From Rhizobium leguminosarum (GTDB lineage Bacteria > Pseudomonadota > Alphaproteobacteria > Rhizobiales > Rhizobiaceae), in NCBI RefSeq assembly GCF_001652265.1, contig NZ_LWBS01000165.1, positions 1 through 64,000 on the forward strand: DNA of 64,000 bases. The letters run 5' to 3'. The notes beneath the pieces are model-generated. The model was not told where the DNA came from, made no database searches, and saw only the letters and a program-made list of their open reading frames with translations. The position numbers and the translations under genes are program-made. This document shows positions 56,323 to 64,000 of this stretch, in pieces; positions within the stretch are counted from its first letter, which is position 1; each line of letters starts with the position of its first letter.

Positions 56323-58248
56323 ATGATCAAGCTGAAACGACGTGCGTTTCTGGCCGGGACGTCGGCCGCCCTGATATTGCCGGCCCTGCCGGTTTTCGCC
56401 GCTGACTTCAAGGAAGCGGATATCCTGAAAACGAAGGTGTCGAGCGGCGTCCTGCCGGGGCTGAAAGAGCGGCTTCCTGAAAATCCGCTCGTCGTCAAAC
56501 CGGTCGAAAGCGTCGGCAAATACGGCGGCGACTGGAACATGGCGTTGGTCGGCGGCGGCTCGCTGTCGATGCTGTTCCGCTACCAGGCCTACGAGCCGCT
56601 GTTGCGCTATACGCCCGACTGGTCTGGCGTGACGCTGAATGTCGCCGAGTCCTTCGAGGGCGACGCCGACTCCAAGGTCTATACGATCCGCCTGCGCAAG
56701 GGCATGAAATGGTCGGACGGCCATCCCTACACCACCGCCGACATCAAGTTCTGGTACGACACCGTTTTCACCGACAAGCGCGTCGCCTTCGTCGGTCAGG
56801 ATCATTGGAAGTCCGGCGGCAAGCCGGCCAAGCTGGAGATCGTCGACGAGCAGACCTTCAAGGTCACCTTCGACAAACCGAACGGCCTGTTCCCGCTGCA
56901 GGTCGCCTGGGCAAACAACGACCAGACGACGCGCACGCCGAAACATTATCTCGAGCAGTTCCACATCGACTTCAATCCCAAGGCCGATGAACTCGCCAAG
57001 CAACGCGGCTTTGAAAGCTGGATCGCCTCCTTCCAGGCGGCCGCCGGTTTCCAGGACGACAACGCCTTCTTCCTGAACTCCTCGAAGAAGCCCTGCGTGC
57101 ATGCCTGGATGTTCACGATAGCGCCCGGCGAAAACACCGAACGTGCCGTTGCCGAACGCAATCCCTACTACTGGAAGGTCGATACCGAGGGCAACCAGCT
57201 GCCCTATATGGACCGTATCGTCTACCAGATGGTCGCCGACCCGCAGGTTCTGCTGCTGAAGGCCATGCAGGGCGAAGTCGACCTGATGGACCAGTATATC
57301 GCCACGCCGAACAACAAGTCGGTTCTCTACGATGCGCGAGAGCAGGGCGGCTATGATTTCTACACGCTGACGTCGACTGAAGCCAATGTGATGAATTTCA
57401 TCTTCAACCTGAACCACAATGACGAGACCAAGCGGACACTCTTCCGGAACAAGGATTTCCGTGCGGCACTCTCGACAGCACTCGACCGGCAGTCGCTGAT
57501 CGATGCCGTGCTCGTTGGCCAAGGGGCGGCTGCCCAGCCGTCGATCAAGAAGGAAGACCCGCTTTACAACGAGCAGCTCGCCACGCAGTTCACGGCCTAT
57601 GACGTCGACAAGGCGAATGCCATGCTCGACCAGATCGTGCCGAAGCGCGACGATCAGAACTTTCGACTCGACGAAAAGGGCCGCCGCCTGACGATCATCT
57701 TCGAGATCGACCAGGCGCGCGCCGTCTTCCTCGATCTCTTCCAGCTTGTCATTCCGATGTTCCAGGCGGTCGGCATCGATGCGCAGATGCGCTCGATGGA
57801 CCGTTCGCTCTGGGAGACGCGCGTCCGCCAGGGCCGCGATTTCGACGCGACCGCCCACCAGTTCGGCGCAAATGGCGGCGTCGCCGCCATGCTCGACCCG
57901 CGCTATTACGTGCCGACCGATGCCAACGCCATGTATGCCCCGGCCTGGCAACTCTGGTATCGCGACCGCGCCAATGCCAATGCCGAGGAACCGCCGGAAA
58001 GCACCAAGAGCCAGCTTGCGCTCTACGACAAGCTGAAGGCGACGTCCGACGCATCAGGCCAGCGCGAGGTCATGAAGCAGATCCTGCAAGGCGCCGCCGA
58101 CAACTTCTATGTCTTCGGCATCTCGCTGCCGCCTGATGGATACGGCATCGTCAAGAACAACATGAAGAACATCACTAAGATCATGCCGAACTCTTTCGGC
58201 TGGCCGACGCCCGCTCCGACCATGCCGGAGCAGTTCTATAAGGCCTGA
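56323..58248 (+). CDS. ABC transporter substrate-binding protein, family 5, Tat-exported
   Basis: 641 residues, start MIKLKRRAFLAG at 56323 (GGAGGAG upstream). The signal has a twin-arginine Tat motif (KRRAFLAG) and ends near VFAADF. The mature protein is a large family-5 (oligopeptide/nickel) binding protein: LRYTPDWSGVTLNVAESFEG, TIRLRKGMKWSDGHPYTTADIKFWYD. Related members bind oligosaccharides rather than peptides. The following hydrolase gene and divergent LacI gene make a sugar ligand likely (inference). Confidence 0.9.
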   Translation: MIKLKRRAFLAGTSAALILPALPVFAADFKEADILKTKVSSGVLPGLKERLPENPLVVKPVESVGKYGGDWNMALVGGGSLSMLFRYQAYEPLLRYTPDWSGVTLNVAESFEGDADSKVYTIRLRKGMKWSDGHPYTTADIKFWYDTVFTDKRVAFVGQDHWKSGGKPAKLEIVDEQTFKVTFDKPNGLFPLQVAWANNDQTTRTPKHYLEQFHIDFNPKADELAKQRGFESWIASFQAAAGFQDDNAFFLNSSKKPCVHAWMFTIAPGENTERAVAERNPYYWKVDTEGNQLPYMDRIVYQMVADPQVLLLKAMQGEVDLMDQYIATPNNKSVLYDAREQGGYDFYTLTSTEANVMNFIFNLNHNDETKRTLFRNKDFRAALSTALDRQSLIDAVLVGQGAAAQPSIKKEDPLYNEQLATQFTAYDVDKANAMLDQIVPKRDDQNFRLDEKGRRLTIIFEIDQARAVFLDLFQLVIPMFQAVGIDAQMRSMDRSLWETRVRQGRDFDATAHQFGANGGVAAMLDPRYYVPTDANAMYAPAWQLWYRDRANANAEEPPESTKSQLALYDKLKATSDASGQREVMKQILQGAADNFYVFGISLPPDGYGIVKNNMKNITKIMPNSFGWPTPAPTMPEQFYKA

Positions 58249-58333
58249 TGGCCTTTTCCCCATGATGCATGCCAGGCGCCGGCCCCTCCGGTTGGCGCCG
58301 AGGCCCTTCTTTGCCAATGATTGGATGAAGACG

Positions 58334-60442
58334 ATGCTCGATGCCAGGAAACAGAATACCCACACGCTGAGGACGCCGGACTGGTTCAAGACGGCGACCC
58401 GCTGGACTCAGCTGACCTTCGTGGAAGACGATCCGGAGAAATACGACCCGGCCTTCTGGATTGATGTCTTCAAACGCACGAAATCGAACGCGGTCTGCCT
58501 CAGTGCCGGCGGCTATATCGCCTATTATCCGAGCGAAGTGCCCTACCACTATGTGAGCAAGTATCTCGGCGACAAGGACATCTTCGGCGCGCTCGTCGAT
58601 GCGGCCCGCAAGCTCGACATGCATGTCATGGCCCGCGTCGACCCGCATGCGATCCATGACGACGCCGCCAAAGCCCATCCGGAATGGGTGATGATCAATG
58701 CCGACGGCACGCCGCGCCGCCACTGGGCCTATCCCGATGTCTGGGTGACCAATGCCTACGGCGACTACAACAGCGTCTTCATGCCTGAGGTGGTCAGGGA
58801 GATCGTCCGCAAATACGATATCGATGCGGTCTTCGCCAATCGCTGGCAGGGCCACGGCGTCGATTATAGCGAAGACAGCGCCCGCCGCTTCAAGGACATG
58901 TCCGGCCACGCCCTGCCTGTAAAACCCGATGCCGAGGATCCGGCCTGGCAGGCCTGGGTGCAATGGCGCCGCCGCGTGCTCACCGACATGATCGCGCAAT
59001 GGGACGATGCCGTCAAAGCGATCCGCCCGCATGCGAGCTTCATTCCGAACGTGGGCGGCGCGTCGCTGATGGAATTCGACCTCTCGGTCATCGCCAGGCA
59101 CTGCCCCTTTCTCGTCGTTGACCATCAGGGCCGCAAGGGCCTCGAGCTCGGCTGGTCGGCTGGCCGCAACGGCAAGCGCATCCGCGCCACCTTCCCCGAC
59201 CGCCCGGTCGTGCTGATCACCTCGATCGGCCCAGAGGAGGAATATCGCTGGAAGGATGCCGTCACCTCGGGTGAGGAGATGCAGCTCTGGATCAACGACG
59301 GCACTGCCCACGGTCTCTATGCCTGGTTCACCAAGTTCAACGGTGTCGTGCCCGACAAACGCTGGGTCGAGCCGGTGGCCGACGCATTCGGCCTGCAGGC
59401 AGCCGTCGAGCCGGTGCTGGAAAGCATGAAGCCGACCGCCGAAATCGCCGTCGTCGATCCCTCGACGACGCTGCGCCACTGGGCGCCGGAAGACCGGCAT
59501 TCCGCCGAAAAGCACGATCTCGGTCTCTACCATGCCCTCGTCGAAGCCCGCCTGCCCTTCGAGCTGCTTTCGGACCAGGTGCTGACCGAAGAGAGCCTCG
59601 ATCGGTTCAAGCTCATCATCCTTGCCAACGCTTCCTGCCTTTCGGATGCGCAGAACGCGGTGATCCGCGCCTATGTCGATCGCGGCGGCAGCGTGATTGC
59701 CTCCTATGAGACGTCGCTGCGCGACGAATTCGGCAAGAAGCGCCCGGACTTCGGCCTGGCCGACGTACTCGGCGCCAGATACGTCTCCGGCCCGGGCGGC
59801 ATCGTCAAGAACACCTATGTCGCCCTTTCCGGCGATCATCCGATCAATCAGGGTTTCGACGGCGCCGAACGCATCATGGGCGGCACCCGCCTGATCCACG
59901 CCGAACCGTCGGCCGATGCGACGACGCCCTTCCTCTATGTCCCCGATTTTCCCGATCTGCCGATGGAAGAGGTCTACGCGCGCGAGGCCCCGAAAGGTGC
60001 TGCCGTCATCGCCCGCGAGACCGGCAAGGGCGGACGCACGGTTTACATCCCCTGGAACATCGGCGAGATCTTCTGGGAGGTCTTTGCCGTCGACCACGCC
60101 CGTCTCATCGCGAACGCCGTCCATTGGGCACTCGGCAAGATGCCGCGCGTGACAGTCAAGGGCAAGGGCGTCATCGATCTGGCGCTGCGCGAAAACGGTG
60201 AGGGTCTGGCGCTCAGCATCTTCAACCTCGCCAATCCGATGATGATGAAAGGCCCGATCCGCGACAATTACCCTCTGGCAGCGCAGACCGTTTCGGTGGA
60301 GATTCCGGAGGGCCGATCGGTGGCGAAGGCGTGGCTCGTCGTTGCCGACCGCGCCGCAAGCTTCAGCTTCGGGAATGGCCGCGCCCAGGTGGAGGTGCCT
60401 GGTATCGATCGGCTGGAGGTCCTGCATCTCACCTGGAAATGA
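58334..60442 (+). CDS. Putative glycoside hydrolase with beta-galactosidase trimerisation-like domain
   Basis: About 702 residues. The N-terminal half (about 15-330) is TIM-barrel-like, with KSNAVCLSAGGYIAYYPSEV, LDMHVMARVDPHAIHDD and DIDAVFANRWQGHGVDY, and resembles the uncharacterised hydrolase group GHL6. The middle (about 370-560) is like the A4 trimerisation domain of GH42 beta-galactosidases (ILANASCLSDAQNAVIRAYV, GGSVIASYETSLRDE). A beta domain ends the protein. There is no signal peptide, so it is cytoplasmic. ATG at 58334 is preferred for GGAT eight bases upstream; 58325 and 58262 are alternatives. It lies between the binding-protein and permease genes, so it probably degrades the imported glycan. 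Confidence 0.78.
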   Translation: MLDARKQNTHTLRTPDWFKTATRWTQLTFVEDDPEKYDPAFWIDVFKRTKSNAVCLSAGGYIAYYPSEVPYHYVSKYLGDKDIFGALVDAARKLDMHVMARVDPHAIHDDAAKAHPEWVMINADGTPRRHWAYPDVWVTNAYGDYNSVFMPEVVREIVRKYDIDAVFANRWQGHGVDYSEDSARRFKDMSGHALPVKPDAEDPAWQAWVQWRRRVLTDMIAQWDDAVKAIRPHASFIPNVGGASLMEFDLSVIARHCPFLVVDHQGRKGLELGWSAGRNGKRIRATFPDRPVVLITSIGPEEEYRWKDAVTSGEEMQLWINDGTAHGLYAWFTKFNGVVPDKRWVEPVADAFGLQAAVEPVLESMKPTAEIAVVDPSTTLRHWAPEDRHSAEKHDLGLYHALVEARLPFELLSDQVLTEESLDRFKLIILANASCLSDAQNAVIRAYVDRGGSVIASYETSLRDEFGKKRPDFGLADVLGARYVSGPGGIVKNTYVALSGDHPINQGFDGAERIMGGTRLIHAEPSADATTPFLYVPDFPDLPMEEVYAREAPKGAAVIARETGKGGRTVYIPWNIGEIFWEVFAVDHARLIANAVHWALGKMPRVTVKGKGVIDLALRENGEGLALSIFNLANPMMMKGPIRDNYPLAAQTVSVEIPEGRSVAKAWLVVADRAASFSFGNGRAQVEVPGIDRLEVLHLTWK

Positions 60443-60546
60443 GATGACACGCGACGGAGGAGCGCTTTCGGCCTGGAGGGCCGAAGGCGGGTGAAGATCC
60501 GGGGGAAGCGCGTCACGGCGTTCCCGACGGGAGGAGAAACGTTTCA

Positions 60547-61533
60547 ATGCTTGGCTATATCTTCAAGCGCGTGCTCTACATGATCCCGACCTTGTTTGGC
60601 ATGTCGCTGATCTCGTTCCTGATCATCCAGCTGCCGCCGGGTGACTATCTGACGTCGATGATCGCCACCATGAGCGACAGCGGCCAGACCGTCGATCCCG
60701 CGCAGATCGAACGGCTGAAGGAAATCTACGGCTTCGACGATCCCTTCTATATCCAATATTTGAAATGGATCTGGGGCATCGTCAGCCGCGGCGACTTCGG
60801 CTACTCCTTCGAGTGGGGCCAGCCCGTCTCCGGGCTGATCTGGGCGCGTATGGGCTCGACGCTGGTGATCTCGCTCTTGAGCCTGCTCTTCGTCTGGATC
60901 GTAGCGCTGCCGATCGGCATCTATTCCGCCGTCCGCCGCCACTCCGTCGGCGACCATGTCTTTACCTTCCTCGGCTTCATCGGCCTTGCTGTGCCGAACT
61001 TCATTCTGGCGCTGACTCTGATGTACATCGCCTATAAATATCTCGGCCAGAGCGTCGGCGGGCTGATCTCGCAGGAATATGCCGAGGCGCCCTGGAGCCT
61101 CGCCAAGGTCGGCGATTTCCTCGCCCATCTCTGGATCCCGATCATCATCATCGGCGCATCCGGAACGGCAGCGATGATCCGCATCCTGCGCGCCAACCTG
61201 ACCGACGAGCTGCACAAGCCTTATGTCGTCACCGCCCGCGCCAAGGGACTGCCGGAATACAAGGTCATCTTGAAATATCCGGTCAGAATCGCGCTCAATC
61301 CCTTCGTCTCGGCGATCGGCTGGGTGCTGCCGCATCTCGTCTCCGGCGTGACGATCACCGCCATCGTGCTGAATCTTCCGACCGCAGGTCCCCTGCTTTT
61401 CCGCGCGCTGATCTCGCAGGACATGTATCTCGCCGGCAGCTTCATCCTGCTATTGAGCGCGCTGACCCTTGTCGGCATGCTGCTGTCGGATCTGCTGCTG
61501 GCGCTGCTCGATCCGCGCATCCGGTTCAATTGA
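60547..61533 (+). CDS. ABC transporter permease (OppB/DppB family)
   Basis: 328 residues with about six membrane helices. N-terminal MLGYIFKRVLYMIPTLFGMS is typical of the family, and the coupling loop reads RANLTDELHKPYVVTARAKGLPEYKV. Strong ribosome site GGGAGGAG. Part of the transporter with 56323, 61544 and 62745. Confidence 0.92.
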   Translation: MLGYIFKRVLYMIPTLFGMSLISFLIIQLPPGDYLTSMIATMSDSGQTVDPAQIERLKEIYGFDDPFYIQYLKWIWGIVSRGDFGYSFEWGQPVSGLIWARMGSTLVISLLSLLFVWIVALPIGIYSAVRRHSVGDHVFTFLGFIGLAVPNFILALTLMYIAYKYLGQSVGGLISQEYAEAPWSLAKVGDFLAHLWIPIIIIGASGTAAMIRILRANLTDELHKPYVVTARAKGLPEYKVILKYPVRIALNPFVSAIGWVLPHLVSGVTITAIVLNLPTAGPLLFRALISQDMYLAGSFILLLSALTLVGMLLSDLLLALLDPRIRFN

Positions 61534-61543
61534 GGGGAATGCG

Positions 61544-62734
61544 ATGAGCACGCACGAAACCTTCGGAGCGCATGCTGGTCCGCTTCACACCGTTGCCGAT
61601 GGTCCCTCGATCAGCCCGCTGAAACAGGGCAAGACTGTCTCGACCGCTGCGATCAGCCCCTGGCGACTGGTTGCCGGCAAACTGATCCGCCAGAAGGTGG
61701 CGATGGTGGCCGGCGCGATCATCCTCTTCCTCTATCTGGTCGGCCTCTTCGCCGAATTCCTGGCGCCGGCTTTGCCGATGACCTCGCGGCCGCAATATAC
61801 CTATGCCCCGCCGCAGGGCCTCAGCTTCTTCGTCGAAAAACCGGACGGCAGTTCGGAGTTCAATTTCCACGTGAAGGGCTACAAGGTCGAGATCGACAAG
61901 GTGGCGCTGCGCCGCACCTTCGTCGTCGACGATACCAAGGTTGTCCCAATCGGCTTCTTCGTCAAAGGCGCGGCCTATGATCTCTGGGGCCTGATCCCGA
62001 TGAACCGCCACCTGATCGGCCCCCTCAACCAGAATGACCCGATGTATCTGCTCGGCGCCGACCGGCTCGGCCGCGACGTCTTCTCGCGCCTCGTCTACGG
62101 CACCCGCGTATCCATGTCGATCGGCCTCGTCGGCGTCGCCATGTCGCTGATATTGGGCGTTGTACTCGGCTCGATCTCCGGCTTCTACGGTGGCTGGGTG
62201 GATACGCTGATCCAGCGCGTCATCGAGGTCGTCAGCGCCATGCCGACCATCCCGCTGTGGCTCGGCCTGGCGGCGGCGATCCCGCTGACATGGTCGCCGG
62301 TCAATGTCTATTTCGTCATAACGATCATCGTCTCGCTGCTCGGCTGGACTAGCCTGGCTCGGGAGGTGCGCGGCCGGTTCCTGGCGCTGCGCAGCGAGGA
62401 TTTCGTCGTCGCCGCCCGGCTCGACGGATCGAGCGAAGCGCGGCTGATCTTCCGCCACATCCTGCCGTCGCTGACCAGCCATATCCTTGCGGTCGTGACG
62501 CTGGCCGTGCCGACCATGATCGTCGCCGAGACCTCGCTTTCCTTCCTCGGCATCGGTCTCAAGCCGCCGGTTGTCAGCTGGGGCGTGCTGCTGCAGGACG
62601 CCCAGAACATCCGCACGGTCGCCACCGCGCCGTGGCTCCTGATCTGGCCATCACTCGCGGTCGTCGTCGCCGTCCTGTCCTTCAATTTCTTCGGCGACGG
62701 CCTGCGCGATGCCGCCGACCCCTATGACAATTGA
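61544..62734 (+). CDS. ABC transporter permease (OppC/DppC family)
   Basis: 396 residues, start MSTHETFGAHAG at 61544 (GAGGGG upstream). First helix at about 55-80, then an unusually long periplasmic loop of about 100 residues (SRPQYTYAPPQGLSFFVEKP...), then LGADRLGRDVFSRLVYGTRVS and the core helices with coupling loop REVRGRFLALRSEDFVVAARLDG. The long loop is a feature of this transporter subgroup. It lies 10 bp after the first permease. Confidence 0.92.
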   Translation: MSTHETFGAHAGPLHTVADGPSISPLKQGKTVSTAAISPWRLVAGKLIRQKVAMVAGAIILFLYLVGLFAEFLAPALPMTSRPQYTYAPPQGLSFFVEKPDGSSEFNFHVKGYKVEIDKVALRRTFVVDDTKVVPIGFFVKGAAYDLWGLIPMNRHLIGPLNQNDPMYLLGADRLGRDVFSRLVYGTRVSMSIGLVGVAMSLILGVVLGSISGFYGGWVDTLIQRVIEVVSAMPTIPLWLGLAAAIPLTWSPVNVYFVITIIVSLLGWTSLAREVRGRFLALRSEDFVVAARLDGSSEARLIFRHILPSLTSHILAVVTLAVPTMIVAETSLSFLGIGLKPPVVSWGVLLQDAQNIRTVATAPWLLIWPSLAVVVAVLSFNFFGDGLRDAADPYDN

Positions 62735-62744
62735 GGAGGAAACC

Positions 62745-64000
62745 ATGACCGATCTTTCAGACGACATCGTTCTCTCCGTCGAAAACCTCTCGATCGATTT
62801 CAGGCTGCGCACCCACATCCTGCACGCCGTCGAAAATGTCAGCTTCGAGCTGAAACGCGGCCAGACGCTCTGCCTCGTCGGCGAAAGCGGCTCCGGTAAA
62901 AGCGTCACCGCCCGCTCGCTGCTGCAGATCCTCGACAGCCCCGGCAGCATCGTTTCCGGCCGCATCCTGCTCAACAACGGCGACGGCATCACCGACATCG
63001 CCGCCCTCAAGCCGTCGGATCGGGCAATGCGCGCCATCCGCGGCCGCCGCATCGGCCTGATCTTCCAGGAGCCGATGAGCTCGCTGTCACCGGTCCACGC
63101 CATCGGCTCGCAGATCATCGAGGCGGTGCGCCTGCACAGCAATCTCGACCAGCGCGCCGCCCGCGAAAGGACCATAGAGCTGCTGCGCCAGGTCGAAATT
63201 CCGAACCCGGACAAGATGGTTGACCGCTACACCTTCGAGTTCTCCGGCGGCATGCGCCAGCGCGCCATGATCGCCATGGCGCTTGCCGGCAATCCCGATG
63301 TTCTCATCGCCGACGAGCCGACGACGGCGCTCGACGTCACCACCCAGGCCGAGATCCTCGACCTGATCAAACGCCTGCAGGTCGAGCGCGGCATGGCCAT
63401 GCTGCTCATCACCCATGATATGGGGATCGTCGCCGAAGTGGCAGACGACGTCGCCGTCATGCGCTTCGGCCGTGTCGTCGAGCACGGACCGGTGGATGCG
63501 ATCTACTATGCCGCCGAACATCCCTATACCCGCCAACTGCTCGCCTCGACAGTCAAGCTCACGCATCAGGTCGAAGGCCGGCTGCCCGCCGTGGCGCTGT
63601 CGCCGGAGGCACCGCAGCCGATCCTGTCCGTCCGCAACCTCAGTAAGATCTATGGCTGGCACGGCAAATCAAACACGCTGCGCGCCGTCGACGACGCCAG
63701 CTTCGATCTTTATCCCGGCGAAAACCTCGGCATCGTCGGCGAAAGCGGCTCCGGCAAGACGACGCTCGGCCGGCTCATCCTGCGCACCGTCGAGCCGACA
63801 TCGGGCAGCATCAGCTATCGCGACAAGGACGGTAGCGAGATCGATGTTACGAAACTCACCAAGCGCGAACTCCGCACTTTCCACCGCGAAGTCCGCCTGG
63901 TCTTCCAGGACCCTTTCGCATCGCTCAATCCGCGCATGACCGTCAAGGAAGTGATCGGCGATCCGCTTGTTGTCAACGGGCTGGCCAAGGGCAAGGCACT
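62745..64000 (+). CDS. ABC transporter dual ATP-binding protein (partial)
   Basis: 418 codons up to the window end, no stop reached. Two ATPase domains are fused. Domain 1 (about 8-265) has Walker A GESGSGKS, signature [17 protein letters not shown] and Walker [14 protein letters not shown]. Domain 2 begins at about 290 ([15 protein letters not shown]) with Walker [10 protein letters not shown] and is cut before its signature. It powers the Opp-type transporter encoded upstream. The ATG at 62745 follows GAGGAGG. The rest lies outside the window. Confidence 0.93.
   Translation, partial: MTDLSDDIVLSVENLSIDFRLRTHILHAVENVSFELKRGQTLCLVGESGSGKSVTARSLLQILDSPGSIVSGRILLNNGDGITDIAALKPSDRAMRAIRGRRIGLIFQEPMSSLSPVHAIGSQIIEAVRLHSNLDQRAARERTIELLRQVEIPNPDKMVDRYTFEFSGGMRQRAMIAMALAGNPDVLIADEPTTALDVTTQAEILDLIKRLQVERGMAMLLITHDMGIVAEVADDVAVMRFGRVVEHGPVDAIYYAAEHPYTRQLLASTVKLTHQVEGRLPAVALSPEAPQPILSVRNLSKIYGWHGKSNTLRAVDDASFDLYPGENLGIVGESGSGKTTLGRLILRTVEPTSGSISYRDKDGSEIDVTKLTKRELRTFHREVRLVFQDPFASLNPRMTVKEVIGDPLVVNGLAKGKA

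Noticed and set aside
58181..60547. A 788-codon open frame on the minus strand
   Set aside because: It lies wholly opposite the hydrolase gene, whose sequence shows domain-like conservation. The antisense frame has no recognisable domain; long antisense frames are common in GC-rich DNA.

Overview
The window looks like chromosomal DNA from a Rhizobium of the R. leguminosarum / R. etli group. It is GC-rich alphaproteobacterial sequence, it carries the pssB-pssA exopolysaccharide pair described in R. leguminosarum, and it has an alphaproteobacterial cell-cycle set (sciP, ctrA, chpT, a fliJ-like gene). It also has rhizobial palindromic intergenic repeats. I saw no rRNA, tRNA, CRISPR array, phage or intact insertion sequence. 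All functions come from reading the translated sequence; no database search was run.

Layout. 0-7 kb: a 2-hydroxyacid dehydrogenase, then a complete branched-chain amino acid ABC transporter (livH-M-G-F, a small membrane protein, and the binding protein) read leftward. 7-10.5 kb: pssB and pssA (exopolysaccharide), then a broken luxR-type gene interrupted by a two-palindrome repeat. 10.5-15.3 kb: cell-cycle genes: sciP (CtrA inhibitor), a fliJ-like gene, ctrA with a promoter rich in GANTC sites, an atypical single-domain receiver, and chpT. 15.4-25.9 kb: mostly housekeeping: a DUF1134 protein, a membrane-anchored coiled-coil protein, a TrmH-type methyltransferase, rluD, rpoH, a large acidic membrane protein, purA and an EamA transporter. 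25.9-31.7 kb: an acetyltransferase, a PAS-GGDEF-EAL protein, D-xylonate dehydratase and a beta-hydroxyacid dehydrogenase.

31.9-50.7 kb is rich in efflux and regulation: two RND pump/adaptor pairs, an emrAB-type pump with its MarR regulator, and two LysR regulators each divergent from a target set (an alpha/beta-hydrolase-like protein plus RND pump, and a pair of SDRs). It also holds an AAG-type DNA glycosylase. 50.7-53.3 kb: a PP2A-like phosphatase, an SfnB-like flavoprotein and a convergent Cys-rich Rrf2 regulator. 53.4-64 kb: what looks like a sugar or oligosaccharide utilisation locus: SDR, sugar-phosphate-isomerase-like protein, LacI regulator, Tat-exported family-5 binding protein, a large putative glycoside hydrolase with a beta-galactosidase-trimerisation-like domain, two Opp/Dpp permeases and a double ATPase cut by the window end.

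The best leads for new biology are the 53-64 kb glycan locus, the repeat-disrupted luxR gene, the nucleophile-less hydrolase next to an RND pump, and the atypical receiver beside chpT.
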